NCBI GenBank assembly: GCA_900239685.1
Contig: OENT01000345.1
Span: 1 to 64,000 of the forward strand
Length of the DNA: 64,000 nucleotides
Reading direction: 5' to 3'
Source of the DNA: Rotaria macrura
Taxonomy: Eukaryota > Rotifera > Eurotatoria > Philodinida > Philodinidae
How positions within the stretch are numbered: the first letter of the stretch is position 1; each line of letters opens with the position of its first letter. The translations under genes were made by a program, and so were the position numbers. Positions 48,657 through 62,650 of the stretch are shown here, piece after piece. The notes beneath the pieces were generated by a model that was not told the DNA's origin, made no database searches, and saw only the letters and a program-made list of their open reading frames with translations.

Positions 48657-51580
48657 CTTCACACCAATGATGAAATATTCTTGTGTGTATGCTGTGTCTT
48701 GTGACAGTTTAAAATCACCTTATCATGATGAGGTAATTTACGCGTCAGTACACAACAAAGAAAAAATAGTGAAAAAGGAAGAGAAGAAAGAAAGGAAAGT
48801 GGACATTAGACTTATGCATCAACAGACACGTCATTATTGTCAATCAGTGCACTAAAAAAAGGCACGTGTATTTTCATAAGACTCATCCAAGTGCAAAATA
48901 AACAACCTGAAAAAATGTAAACAGAGTTGGATTTTGTATTAGCTAGAGAAATTATCGAAGAATGATGGTGTTTCTCCCATTATGTGATACAAAAAGTTAA
49001 GATTAGGACGGTTCCTTGAATATCTGAAAATTAGAAAAACATTTACGTCTGGTAAATATCGAATATTTGTTCGTTAAAGTCAGAAAAGCGAGTGTAGATG
49101 TTGCCATTACTTTGGATAGATAAAAAATTTACTCAATCGTGTCCATAAGATTCCAATTTTTCGACTCATCGGATTTATTGCTCATCAAACTTCTAGTTTT
49201 GACATGGACGTGAATATACCTTACTATTAAAATAATATAAATAGTATGCATTTCTGAAGAGTTCTTGATCGAGTAGCAATGAAATTATGAGATGATATCG
49301 ATTTTTCACTTAGTTTTAGTTAGTACAGTCGACGTATCAAGCATTCGTAGAATCAAGTAACTTTCAGGAGATAATATTATATAATATATGTAGATTTACT
49401 TTTTAAAAATTAGTGATACATATGAAAATTTATATCTACGTACAAAGAGACAGTTCACAGAAAATAAATGATGGATTAGAGCATCCTTAATCAAAATTAA
49501 ACGATGAATGAGCAAACATTGAAAAGAACATTACTTAATTCAAGAACTAATAACACGTATTACGTAGAAACAAATTTATTGGAATAAATATTAGAAATGA
49601 ATCAAGATAATATTTACATAATTGTGTCATTTACTATGAATTAAAGCTGTTCAATCAAAAATTTCTGTTGAAATTGGTTTGCATTTAATTAGCAGCAGAA
49701 ATTATTGAAACTTGTTTATCGTTACTATGATATGATGGATGAATAACCTGATGAAATTTTTTCATCATTGATAAAATATTACCATTGTATAAGTGCTACA
49801 GTAGCCTTTTCCGTCTTATTCATTTTATAACCAATAGTTATTGCATAAGAAATGTGCAGCAAGCTTTATTTGATCGATTTAAGAATGTTTCTTTTCCTAT
49901 AATGGCTAGTCTTGGTGGTTACTGTACTATTATCAAGTACTACCATAACATATTTAATAATTTCGCCATGCATATAACTGCAACATTAGATAGATTCTTC
50001 TCAAAAATAAACTGTAGAAGTTATCTAGTTAATGAAAATCGAAACACGCAGAATACAGATTGTGTCGGTGTGACAATTATGCTGATTTTCCTGTATAGTC
50101 AAAATAAGAACTAGAACTTGACTCATACATATCCATTAGAGATATCCACGCACAAATATGCATCACAGGTTTTAGTAGTTTTGTATGTAACAATACGATA
50201 TCATTGAACCGTAGATTTCTTAGATAATCAACCCGGAAGACGAAACTGACAATATGCTACGTTGTCCGGTCAGATTGCCGACAGAACATTAGTTTCAGAC
50301 TGTTATTGAGCGAAGAGCAACCCGTGCAGGAAAACCTGAAATATCAAATGATATATTCTAAATTCTGACCTACCAGTGACACTCAAACTCTGTCAACATA
50401 AATTCATAGACCAATAGACAAGAATAAAAAATATTCATTCAAGAACTGTATAAACAATAATCGTAGCTTATTTTAGTTACAAGACTCTCCAGATATTATA
50501 TCTGTAGCGATATTATTGATTAGCATTACATCTCCTGAAATTTAGAAGAATTTTGTTTCAATAGTTTTCAATTTCAAGTATTGTTAAAACAATGTTTAGT
50601 TGTTTTCAAGGATCCCATTCGTCTGATGCACCTATGTGGAGATGATAGGAAGTCGTAGAAGAATCAAACAAACATAATTCTCATCGGAAGACTTTTTTTA
50701 TAACTAGATTTTAGTAACTTTTTGAACATCAGAAAAGTATCAGTCATGACAAATAGTTCATATTTGAGAAATCAAGTGTTCAGCAACTTGATCGTATGAC
50801 TAGGAAAATTTTTAAAAGTTACTTTTCTTAGATATTCAATCTCTAGAAAACGAATGATTTATGTTAGCTGAAACTTTTGGGATATTGAAAAGATCATGAA
50901 ACCTAACTGTGGAGTAGTCCTCAAGTAAGAATTATCTCTTTTTGATTCTTCCATGAGTAGCCTGTCACAAGGTGGAAACTCTACAAATGGGTCATAACTT
51001 CAGTATTAAGGCCTATGACAGATGATTCCTTTTAGGCTTCTGAAAATGACCAGTCTCATCTAGTTCTAAAAATGGGAAAATATCGTTTCACTCGATGACT
51101 AACAGTTGGAAATATTCTTTCGTAGGACTTCTCCGACATTCCTTTGTTCTAATTATCCTTTTTCTCATATGACCTTGTACGATTAGAATGTTTCTGATTT
51201 TTTCGATTTAATACTCTAGAAGATTCAAATTCTAAAATGATTCATACCCGAACGGTGTCCAGTTCATTCTCAACATTTCTCGTGAAAAAAACCATCTGTT
51301 CGACTTTGAAGTCTACATAACTTCCATACCAGTACGAACTTAATGTGAAGACGGTTCATACATATCTCAGATCTATAGCTTTGTCACTTATTGTAAGTAA
51401 CACTAAGTTGACAAGTCATGATATGCTTCACAATAAGAATTACATGAAATGGTGACAATCGAGATGTCAAAGAAGAAATCAACACATACTATGTTACATT
51501 AAACAAAGAATTCAACTATAACTCATGTAGATCAAGCTAGAATGTTGAAAACTATCTGGGAAGATGGATTCGTAGTATGC
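48657..51580. other. 2.9-kb gene-poor stretch with a doubtful plus ORF
   Basis: No supported gene. A 109-codon plus frame at 49785-50114 reads partly protein-like (FPIMASLGGYCTIIKYY, NFAMHITATLDRFFSK), loosely like a membrane receptor helix, but lacks any decisive motif. A short plus frame near 50229-50292 also reads protein-like and stops at TAG. Both could be relics. Confidence 0.35.
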
Positions 51581-51591
51581 ATACTTCTACA

Positions 51592-53101
51592 CGGTGGCGT
51601 AACCATGGGTGGGCCAGGTTAAGCTCAGTCCCACCACGTTTTCTTCGAAGTTACTGAGCTGTTAAATAAAAATAGACGATATTCATATGAGCACAGTGGA
51701 TCATTAGACCAAGTTGAGGAAAAATAGCTTCTATAAAAATGAAAACCATTCATCCTACCTAAAATGATGAATGACAAGGAAAAATAGAAAAAATAGGCAC
51801 ATACTTTTGTATATATACGCAACATTGCTTTTCCACTCATACTGCGGCTCAAAGACAAATTGTTCTTTTTCACAGAGAAGCCTTTTCATGAGAAGAAAGG
51901 ATGCAATTCACTAATATAAACATTCAACGCCAACTTTGCAACATATAAATCATTTCTGCTGAAACAGCGTATATTTCTGCTTTGTGAACCCCATATCATC
52001 TCCCGGAACTTCGTGCTAAAGTAGAGAAATAGTCCTATTAATTTCTGCTTACATTCGAACATATTTCTATTGATCTATCGTTCTCTCGGATACCTTTCTC
52101 CCTACGTGAGTAGAAGTGGTTAAATTTCTTTTTAAAGGAAACGAACTGCAAGCTAAAGATTTCTACTAGAAATGCATTTGTGCTTGCCTTGTTGTCGTAA
52201 ATTATTTCTGTTAAAATGGAAACGATTTCTTCCAACATGATTCAGCTTTCATCAAATGTGTTCACCGACAATTGAGCCTGATTTATAGAAAAAAACTGAG
52301 CAAGCACAAGAAGATAACTTTATTTAATCGAGCCAATATTCATATCAAAAATTAAACAGAGCTCTTGCTCTTTTAAAATACAATTCTCTTGGTATCAGAT
52401 GAATAGACGAAACTATTTGTTGTATTTGTGCATACAAAAGCTCGTATTGTGCTCGTTTTGTGAACTTAGCAACTCCCACTTGCACAACTGTTCAGCCATT
52501 ACCGAATTCGGATTCTGTTAGATTTTCAATTCTTTGATAGATTCATAGATTCATGGGCTTTCTCGTGTTGAATGTTATACAGCATTTATGCCCAATTTTA
52601 TCGTGAAAATAGATGAAGGATCACACTACTTAAATCTTTTTGTACCAGCCTTCTGATGAATTGTTCTTTCGAGGTCGCTGCTGCTTCAATCTCGAAAAAC
52701 AGTTCCACTTAGAAATTTAAAACGAGAAGAACAACGTTGATTGTTTAAAAATGGACGTTTGAAAAAATTATCCTCGGAACAGTCGATAAATTCTAAGTTA
52801 GTCAACGAAGTAGATATTTTGCATACTTGATCGTTTCTCTAGAGATAGTCATCGTATTTATGGGCATACAAAGGAATTATTCACATCATGAGATGTCACA
52901 GGTTTGCAAGTATTTTCAAACTTCATCTACTTACATGAGCAGATTTTGGTTTGGTATCTTGCCATGTACATCAATAAAAGCTCAGTTGTCATGAAACCCA
53001 TAAAATCTAACTCCTCAAAAGTGAACATCATTTTATTTCTCCTTTCACCATCCTGAGTCTAGGGCCGTAGCCCCACTACCCTTAAATTTCTGGTTACGCC
53101 G
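51592..53101. mobile_element. 1.5-kb non-autonomous DNA transposon with short inverted ends
   Basis: The left end cggtggcgtaacca and the right end, read inward on the other strand as tcggcgtaacca, form inverted termini sharing ggcgtaacca. They are flanked by an exact 11-base repeat, atacttctaca, at 51581-51591 and 53102-53112; the true target duplication is some 8-11 bases of this. Both ends carry GC-richer G-run sequence (gggtgggcc on the left, gtggggctacggccc on the right strand). No transposase frame is visible. The duplication length would fit a Mutator- or hAT-like mechanism; the family cannot be decided by eye. It lies about 70 bp beyond the stop codon of the TRPV gene. Confidence 0.72.
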
Positions 53102-53171
53102 ATACTTCTACAGGCCATTGCTATATTTATATTAAAAAAAAAAGCAAGAAAACAAAAATAAACATATTAGA

Positions 53172-56100
53172 TTACATGAGTACAGTTGTATCAAATGAAC
53201 TAAAACTATCACGTATTCGTTGACTTTGAAGTAGATCTTGCTTATTTTTAACACCTAAACCTCCACGTAACAAGGAACTATGTTGTGAATTGGCCGCAAT
53301 GGATTTCGTTTTCGATTGTAGTGAAATACTTTCCGGTTCTAAATGTCGTTTTAATTGTTCATAGTAGAATACATGCATATTTTCAATATTGGTTCGTTCA
53401 TCAGACTTGAACAACAAAAAAAAGAGAAGGAAAATTGACATAAAAAATGAATCCTTTTCTAATTCGAATTACTGTTTGAATGAGTCGTGTTACTAAAACT
53501 CGTGAACCATCGGGCATTCTTTTTGAATAATTTGATTGTTGTGCTAAGCGTTCTTCACGTGAAACGGATTGTTCAATAATTAACATTATTTTTGCCCATT
53601 GTCGAAGCCATTCTTTTTTTCGTTCATTAACCATAGCATATGTATTACCCATCACTAAATATTAAATTTAGTTATTAACGACAGAAGAAAAACTCTTCTT
53701 AACCTACTAGCGATGAGCATATTCACAAGAAGTACTGCTGCGATGACAATATAACTGACGAACCATATCTAAAATATTTGATTCGAGCTTTTTATTCTTC
53801 TCTGAAAATTTGCAATTAATCGAATTGAAAAGAAGATTTTCCTAATATTTACAACTATCAATATCGATTGAAAACATCAACTCATCGATAATATAAAATT
53901 TGTCAAAGGAGATTTCATTCGTTTGATTCTATTTACTTTTCCGATGATTTGTAAACCAGTAATTGGATGTCGATCAAGATTTTGATAAGCATCTGTAACT
54001 TGTTGAAGTGTGACACAAAACATATGAAAAAATGTTTCAATGACAGTTGCAAAATCACTTTTACAATCAACGCGAACAAATAGAATATGTAGTGCTTGTG
54101 TAAAACCAAACATAAAAACAAGAAATATAAGACAGAATCGTAGTAAATCACCGCGAATCATTGTATAGATCATGACAACAAATGGACCCGTTGAGCGAAA
54201 ACCACTTGAAATACAAACAAAACAGTAGAAAAAAAGTTTCACTTATTAATTTTCATCTTACCGACAAAAAAAGAAAAAATACGGTGCTCGAGTAAGTGTT
54301 GCAAATACACAAAGAACATCATCAATAATAATCGAACAAGTAAATCGAGCTGGTACTATGGCCAATGTTAATAAACAAGAAAAAAGAAATAGTACTCGTG
54401 TTGGATCATTAAGATAGATAAATGAATCTAATTGAAAATTTTGATAGGAAAATTCCTGTAGTGTTAATCCAATATAGATCAATGCACCAATAACACTTAA
54501 GCCATCAAAAATATTTAGAAGCTAAAAACAAAAATAGAATAGAACAATTATCTTCAACATCTCTTGTTCTCATTTCATTCATACTAAAACTGTTGGTTCA
54601 AATCTTCGATACTTATTTTCATCATCGTTATATTCTCGTAGACTACTATTAAAAATAGTTTGATTATTATCATCATCAACAAATGGTTTATGCCATAGAA
54701 AAGATGCATAATGGCATCTACATTCCATACGATCAGCTATGCTTGATTTAAGTGTATCTTCATCTTTATCAATGACTTCATGTATGATACATGACATTGG
54801 TACACGATAATAACCGCGAATAATTAATCCAAATAGACATATACCAAAATAGAAGGAAAACATAGCCATACGTTGAAAGAATCTACAGAAGAATCGATAA
54901 GTTTTCAATATGAACTACAATAGGGAAAAAATTAACTTGAATTTAATAAATGTACGCCATTTTTCATTTAACAATTGCACAATTAAACCATCCATCATAT
55001 CCAGATGACCAGCCGATTCCTATTTTAATAATAATAATAGTATATTTTAAATAGTTGATTGAAAAAAAACAAAAATTTTAACATGTATTCATAAGATATT
55101 ATAGGATAGGGACGAACAGACATCAATGAGAGATTCTCCATGTGATATATGAGATGGTATCTAAAAAGAACGTTCGAGTCAAATTTATTCATTTTCTTGT
55201 GGACGTTGACTGTAATAAGAAGTAGCAAAAAATGATTATTTGATAAACGTTTGAAAAAATTTTATTACATACATTCACCAAACATGACAGAAGCTAGAGG
55301 ACTAATTCTTTTTCAATTTTTCTTCGTGTCAAGAAACTTCAGGCAGTACGATGATGAAATTTAATTCTTCGGATGATTCCATTGATTCGAACACAGCTGA
55401 CATTTAGACTTTTACATGAATAATGCAATTGAAATTTGTGATTCTTATACAATTATATGGAGTCTATCGGTAGCTAGTGGTAGGATAGAAATTTTTCATA
55501 ACCTGTCGACAGATATGTAAATAATTTTCTAAAAGGAATCCTGTACTGTAGGACTCTATCGATTGGTTACAGCACTGTTGGAAATTCTTCTTGTTACCGA
55601 TGAATTCGATGCAAGATTCTGAATCAAAATATATAGATTAGTAAACGATTCATTGTCAATCTAATGAAGAAATGCATTAACAAACGTGAAGGATACATAG
55701 GATAGCTTTTGACAAAGTACACAATAGTCCTATTTTACGAAATAGAAACAAGAATTTTATGGTTTAGGACGATACGACGTTAAAAAGCTATTCAGTTTAT
55801 TCTTCAATATTTTTATAAATATTCTTATCAATTACTATTTAACACAACTAAGGATATAATCAAAACAAAGTTTGAGTCTACCATAATCTTATCAGAATCA
55901 CGAAACGTCAATACCTCACTTTACAAAGAAATTCTTCAATCTGTATCACGATCCAGATAAATTGATTGATCTGTGAACACGTTGAGCATAGAGTCCTGCA
56001 ACCATACCTTTCGTTAGGGTAGGATAGGGCTAGAATATGATTTTAAAAACTGTAGGACATTTTAGGGTAAACTTTTGATTATGTCTATCTGATGTATTTA

Positions 56101-58981
56101 AACGCCAGAACTCTGTCAATCTCTACTACTATCGAGGAATATCTTCTATTCGTAGATGAATAATGAGAAATTACATACTGAATGATGATTTCGAGTCATT
56201 CAATAATAAATACCAACATTTGTGCGTGTATTTCTTTTATCTTTGTCGATATTGTTTTTAATATCCGTGGTAAATATAAATTTATCTTCGAAATAAAAGA
56301 TCCCTTATATTAGAAGATTTCTCTGTAATAGACGACTCCGTTGAAGAAATGATCCATTGGACGTAAAACAAAGGAGCTCACATAATTGATTACTTTCTTG
56401 AAAAATTGGAATTTTAAATACTATAATTGCATTAAAATATAACTACTTTTCACAGTTTTTAGCCGAGAATTTGAAAACAATCAGGCCAGTCTTATCTCTA
56501 CATCTTTAGAAACTTTAAAATAATAACTTTCGAAATCCTCTAAATCATTTTTGTTTTCTGAAGAACCTTTTCAATTAAAAATTACTGTAATAAATGATGC
56601 ACAATAGAAGACCTTCCACGCTTTGAAAAAATAGAAGATCAGATGTCTTTCGAATGCGTAGGAGTTTAGTTTAGTACCATTTTCCTTGTTTTCGTATTGA
56701 TAACATTCGTGGTTCATGTAGTATTACTTTTCTGATTATCATATTAGTTGTGACATTGTTTCTATACGCCCCCCTCGTGACATTTGCAAAATTTAACTTC
56801 ATCATTTGATGTAAGGTAGGGTAGGGTAACAAAACTCATGCCCTTGCTGTACTCTAAGTTGAAATTATATCTCCAAACGTCCTTCATGTATATTTCTTAT
56901 GTAGAAATATTATTCAAAAAAGAAGAAAAAAATACAAATTAATGATACAAAGCTCATGAGATTCATTCTTACTGAATGTTAAGTATTATTGACAAGAAAA
57001 AACCTTTTCACGCTTGTAATACTGATAGTCACCAGTATTCATAATAAAGTTTATTGCACTATAAAAATGACTCTATATTCTGTTTGTGTGTTAAGTAATT
57101 CCTTCGTGACTCAAAAAAAGAACTTCACAGATTGTATAGAATCTATGAAATACTACTACTTCTTTTCTTGTCGTATGTTTTTTATCAAAAGAAGAAAAAA
57201 ACAAAATAGAAATTTTGCTTTTGATAGGTGTCAAAATTATATTGAACTTACTCCACGAACAATTATATTGAGTGCGCTTGTATCATTTAAAGAACCATCT
57301 TTTCCAATCGTATCAATATCATCTAATGGATAACCAGCACATGTTACATTTCCATATTGCCAATAGATCATGCGAGTTTTTTGTAAAATATGATCAAATA
57401 TCTAATGGAATTTTTAATATACTTTTGTTTTTGTGATATTTTACAAGAAAAAAAAAACAAAATATCAAATGTCTTCTTACTTCTTTACGTGCTTTTACGG
57501 CTGCAAGTGTTAACGGTGTTAAACCTTGACGATTTTTTATTTCTAATGTTCCGCCTAATTCGTAGAGTAAATCTACCATACTCTATTCGAAAAAAATTAA
57601 ATAAGTGTAAACATAAAAAATAGCTAGAGTCAAATTTAGATCGTTTTCTTCAAGAGAGCATGTTACACCATAGTGCACTGATATACGCATATCTTATAGA
57701 TCTATGCCAAGGATCGATATTTGACTGTTCATTTTCAAAGGAGAAAACTATTTTCTAGTACATTCTGTTCAATGAATATTTATCGAGTAGTTTTTCTACA
57801 TTCGAGTCGAAACGTTTTAACATGAAATAAAAACTTACAATTCGATTATAAATAACACACATATGTAGAGCAGTATTACCATTGGAATCTTGACAATTCG
57901 TATCGGCACCTTTCGCAACTAATAATCTTACTGATTCTTCTTGTTGTAAAACAGCCGCAAACGAAAGTGGATATTCACCGAAATAACAATAGCCTTCATA
58001 ATTCGTTGCAACACTTACATCAGGACATTCTCTCGCTACATTATCCACTCTAATTGAATATAATGAAGAAAGAAAAAGGAAATTAATAAGTATTTTCATT
58101 TATACAAATTTACCGGCTCGGTTTTTGATCTTCTGGACAAAAAAATTTTCCACAACATCGTTGTGTAAAATCGACACCAGCATCAAGTAAGAATTTAACT
58201 GTTGCTGGTTCTTCATTGACAATGGCAATATGAAGAACATTTTCACCTGAAAATTTTAGTTTTCGAAATATTTTTCGTCTACACTATAAATAAATATAAA
58301 TGAATCGTACCATAGTATTCATCACCCATATATAAATCATCGATTAATCGTGGATAATATCGAAGAAGTCGTTTAGCCAAAGCTGAATGAACTGGACTCG
58401 ATGAAAGAAAACAAATATGAAGAATATGTTCACCAACACCTCCACGTAGGTCAAGATCCCAACAAACATGTTTTGTTTCTTCATCTAAATGTTTTAGATA
58501 AAGATTTTATTTTTCATTCTCTAGATTTCTAATTCACTATTTAAATGTTCTTCATCGGATGTTTTAGCAGTAGACACAATATTTTTTAATTTACTATACG
58601 TATTATTTCGTCGTTTAACAATTTCACTTATTGTTATCTGTAAGACATGAAAATTCGATGATCAGCATATCGTTGTTTTAGAAACAAAACAAATTCTTTT
58701 ACCGATTTGCCTTCACCATTATTATAAAGAAACCTTGGAATATGTTCATGAATCAGTGCATCGATTTGTGTATAGTCTTTTGTTCGATTAGCTACACGCA
58801 TAACATCAATAAATTCACCGCCACCCTACGAGAAATTTCGAGATATCCTTGACAAATAAAAATCCTATTGATAGATTCGATTTACTTTGAAATCTACAAA
58901 TCGATACAGTTCAGGACCTTGACCATCGGAATTTATCTGAGCTTTCACACCCGAAGCTACTTCTGATGTTGTATTACCCAT
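53172..58981 (-). CDS. TRPV-type cation channel
   Basis: Fifteen exons with consistent phases encode 824 aa: 58886-58981, 58703-58825, 58538-58637, 58311-58484, 58114-58246, 57839-58049, 57481-57582, 57252-57401, 54937-55019, 54585-54882, 54262-54521, 53937-54204, 53708-53768, 53473-53654, 53172-53405. The N-terminus MGNTTS is a strong N-myristoylation motif. Ankyrin repeats cover about 75-360, with the TRPV hallmark [20 protein letters not shown] and [13 protein letters not shown]. Six membrane segments follow: S1 [16 protein letters not shown]4-S5 region near [16 protein letters not shown], and S6 [18 protein letters not shown], then the TRP-box-like [13 protein letters not shown]. It should be a cation channel of sensory cells or cilia, closest in style to invertebrate OSM-9/Nanchung/Inactive proteins. 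The pore loop (about 636-652) lacks the usual glycine filter. Confidence 0.93.
55020..57251 (-). other. 2.2-kb intron of the TRPV gene
   Basis: This separates the ankyrin-coding exons from the membrane-coding exons. All other introns of the gene are below 100 bp. It contains several g-rich phrases such as gtagggtaggg near 56000-56040 and 56815-56830 but no gene and no clear terminal repeats. Confidence 0.7.
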
Positions 58982-61900
58982 TGTTGTCAACTAAATAATG
59001 ACTGGAAAAAGAAAGAAAGAACAAGAATAGACTGATGTCGATCGTGATTGAGCCGGAATATTCAATTGAATGTTTACCGGTGTTGACGGGGAAAAAGAAG
59101 TAGAGGAAGCGACGTGTGAAGAAAAAAAATCTGGCTAAAAAACTATTGCATACTTGCCCGTAATTGGAGTAAGTGTTGTATTGTATTAGAATGAGAGACA
59201 GAGACGTGTGAAAGTTGAATGAAAAAACAAAACAGGAGAACTTTTTACTTCTCCCCTAAAGGAATTAAACGAGTAAGAATAACGATCGATTAAAATAGTA
59301 GTACATTAAAGGTTAATAACGGAGTCTTGTTCTTGTTTACTTATCAGAAACTAAGTTCATTCTTGGAACATAGAAGTAGAAAAAAAAATGTATATATATA
59401 TATATGATTTATTTACCAATTATATCAATAAAAAAGAAACGAGCTAATAATACATGATGGAATTTTCTTTCGAATAGTAAAACATAATTATACTACTAAT
59501 ACGTTTAATAATAAATGACCGATTTTCAATTATTAGACTACCCTATTATAAACATAGCAAGGAGAAAAAAACGAACAGTATTTCTATAGATCGACTTGCT
59601 TTTATTTTATTATTCAAAAAGAAAAAAAGAAAACTTAGACAAGAATTGTCTATAGAAATCAGTCTGTTAATCCTCGATTGTATTTTTCCGTTTAATAGTA
59701 GTATTTATTCAGAAAAATCTTCAATATTGATTGAAGTAATATAATCTCTGTAGACAATACAATAGAAATCATGAAAAACAACTGTATGCGATTCAATTAA
59801 TTATTCTCGATTTTGTCCTGTTTACTCTTCCATTTGCAATCGAATACTACAAGCCGAAAAATATCAATAATTCGAATGAATATCATCGATTGAATAAAAC
59901 GTAACTTACATTTAGAAAGTGTTTCTGCAACGCATCGACTCAATTTTTTTCTACATAATTCGCGTCTGAAGCCAGTAGGTGTTAAACTTGAACACTGTTA
60001 ATTTTTCAAGTTTCGTCAATCTTAAGACACGAAGTGTCTCAATCACAATACGTATCGCTTTTCGTTCTGGCAGAGTACACAGTCATGATGACACTAAGTA
60101 GTGTGAAAAAACGCTCAAAAAATAGTCGCTTTTGGCAAACACGATTCTCTAACTTGTATTTTATACTTCCCATCGTCTTGTATGTAGTTGGTTGATCTGA
60201 TATAGTAAGATATTACAAGACGTTTTTCGCCATTCTTTTCTACGGAGTATTTTACAGTGCAAGGCAGATAGTGAAACGAACACATTTTACTAAATGTAGA
60301 TTCGTTGGTAGACACTCGGAAAATTCTCACTATTTCTTTTTGTACTGCTAGCTCAAACTTTAGAAAAGGATTCTCAGATGAATCTATACAAGCTGTTCAG
60401 AAAGTCTTTTCCTCTTAGTTTTCTTGTATATTTCTATTCAGTGCTTTAAATTCAGCAAAAGATTCTTTTTTCATCGCAAGTTACTACGCTATGTTTTCAT
60501 TTCTAGGAGCAAAATTCAAATGTATTATTCAAAATTTTCTGTTTTAACTGAAACAGATAGAATTCTTTCTGCCACTGGCAAAATAGTGTGCTACATTACT
60601 TTTGAACTTCTTCGATCAATTCTCTTGATCTTTGAATCGTGCATGTTTTTTCACTGCTAATCGATCCATAAATTTACACTCCCATGAGTCAAAACTTATC
60701 TTACTCGTTTTTTTACAGAGAGGAATATATATTAAAGAAAAATTATATTTGAATAGAATAGCACATTTCACTCATCGTTGAACGGAAAGTTCGAGAAGCC
60801 GTGAATTGGGAGAAGTGCACCGATCGGGTATTTCTTTAGAGACAGATCAAAAATAACAAAGGATTTCAAACGATTCGAAAAGCAAGGTTGCACAATTATA
60901 GTTGAATCAACTAATAATTACATAATTAATGCGAAAATTTACAGGAAATGTTGTTTCGGGCATTCTAACTATATTTACGTTCATGTCAATTTTTGCTCTA
61001 TCATAAAATTATAAACGATTATAGTTACATTTTTTACAGTTGTTTCGTCTTTTCTCGTAACTCGTTCTGGTTATTATCATGTTGACATCTCCGAGCGCTC
61101 TAGATTAGTTCGACATTTCGAATACTAGCAATTTATGGCAAATGTCAACATCACGACGTATTGGAGTCCACCAATATTTAATAAAGTTCAATATTTCATC
61201 ATTCCTTGGATGGTAATCTGAGAGAGAGAGAGAGAGAACCTGGAATAACTAGTTAGCAATGTTGAGTTTTCGTAGCATACTGTGTGCAATATCATAGAGA
61301 CCATCTGAATTTTCTAGCTTTTATTCACTAAGCTTAATCTTAGTGATAACATATGATATAGCAAAGCAGGTATATTTGATATAAAAAGAAGAAGATTGAA
61401 TAGCACATTCTTAACTACTATATTTTGCTCGATACCACTTTTAAGAAAAGTCAAGGGGGGTCCCTTGTCTTGAAAAGAAATTAAAGGGAAAAATCAAGCA
61501 AAATGATTGCACATATCAAAGAAAGAAATGGATGTGATTTTGTTACATTAAAAGTTAAAAGATGAAACATCAGAATCTGTGAGTAAAACACAAAAAAAAG
61601 TGCTACACCATAAGAAAAATTTCTGTGAATTTTTATGATTTGTATTAAACACGGATCCTTGGAAAGCTCGCTTTAAATAGCTTTTGTCAGTAGGTGGAGT
61701 GCTTCATTGAATCGACGACCTTTTAACTGAAACATCTATCAATGAAGACAGTCATATTCAAACATATTAGCTGTAGATGGATGACAAGGTTTTACTATTT
61801 TGATCGATACGAAAGAGTGATTGAGTTTATAAAGTTTATCATACTACAAAAGTAGAATTGCGTTGCATTGATATCGCTTGGAAGAATGGAACATGCTCAT

Positions 61901-62281
61901 TACCATCAACAGATGTTCTCAAGTTCAAATTGGAATAAGTCGGATGTCACATAATTTAATAATATGAAAAATGTAAACATTTTTTAAGAATCGTTCATAA
62001 TTCGAACATCTTCAATTTCTTCTTTTCAGCAGGCAGAAAATTGAAATAGATCATCACAAAGAAAATGCAGTAAATTATGATCATAAGTAAGTCTTGTCTA
62101 CAATGTTTAAGCTGGATTCACACAAATCGTTGCAATCTATTTTGAAGGTCAACATTTTATTGAAGAAAATCTAGAGTAACTATGCATGACATGTTTCAAG
62201 TATGATCGTTTTGTTGAAGATGAAATCGATAAATAATTTATTAATAATCAAGCGAAACCGTTCTAATGCTAAATTAAAATT
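58982..62281. other. 3.3-kb gene-poor stretch upstream of TRPV
   Basis: No supported gene. It holds the TRPV 5' flank, short simple-sequence tracts (tatatatatata near 59390-59405; gagagagagagagaga near 61221-61237) and AT-rich unique DNA. A short inverted repeat (caagggg against ggtcccttg near 61451-61470) was noted without a function. Confidence 0.5.
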
Positions 62282-62650
62282 TTATTGATCCATTGCTGCA
62301 ACAATAGTAATTATCATGATTACGCTACAAGTTACACCACGCATCAGCCATATAGTTCGAAGGCAGACCTGCTCGAGAACAAGTTCGTTTATCATTCTCA
62401 TCATGTGATTCTCTATTTCTCCACGTACAAGCTTCACCGGACAAGCAAAATCAAGTTCATTCGTACATACAGTAAATCTCGAGTGAATCTCCGACACTGT
62501 TGATGCCACCATCGTCCGTGCGCGGATCAGGTATCTCAAATATTTTACCTTTTCTATGAAACTTCAACTGCTCTTCTGAAACAGGAGCACAATCATCATT
62601 TATCATCATATTCCAGTCCTTACTGCTGGAAAAAGAGCCAGTTCTTCTAG
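62282..62650 (-). pseudogene. Cys-rich protein relic, unrecognised
   Basis: One minus frame from about 62650 down reads as protein for about 118 codons apart from three stops. First comes SKDWNMMINDDCAPVSEEQ and FEIPDPRTDDGGINSVGDSL up to TGA, then after two close TGA codons a Cys/Trp-rich part containing CLSGEACTWRNRESHDENDK and AGLPSNYMADAWCNL, a TAG, and a short CC-containing tail. A hydrophobic ATG-started stretch near 62730-62775 (MFIIAHVVAVFFFTYNEW) could be its signal-peptide exon. A competing minus frame is open for 85 codons (62282-62539) but has no recognisable motif. The family is unknown. I read it as a secreted protein gene disabled by point mutations. Confidence 0.35.

Noticed and set aside
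49785..50114. Possible GPCR fragment
   Set aside because: A phrase like ATLDRFF is not enough; no seven-helix pattern or DRY-type context is present.
54911..54940. Apparent in-frame stop or 21-bp non-canonical intron in the TRPV gene
   Set aside because: A canonical 54-bp intron (gttaat donor at 54936, ctgtag acceptor at 54883) restores the frame and matches the TRPV pattern.
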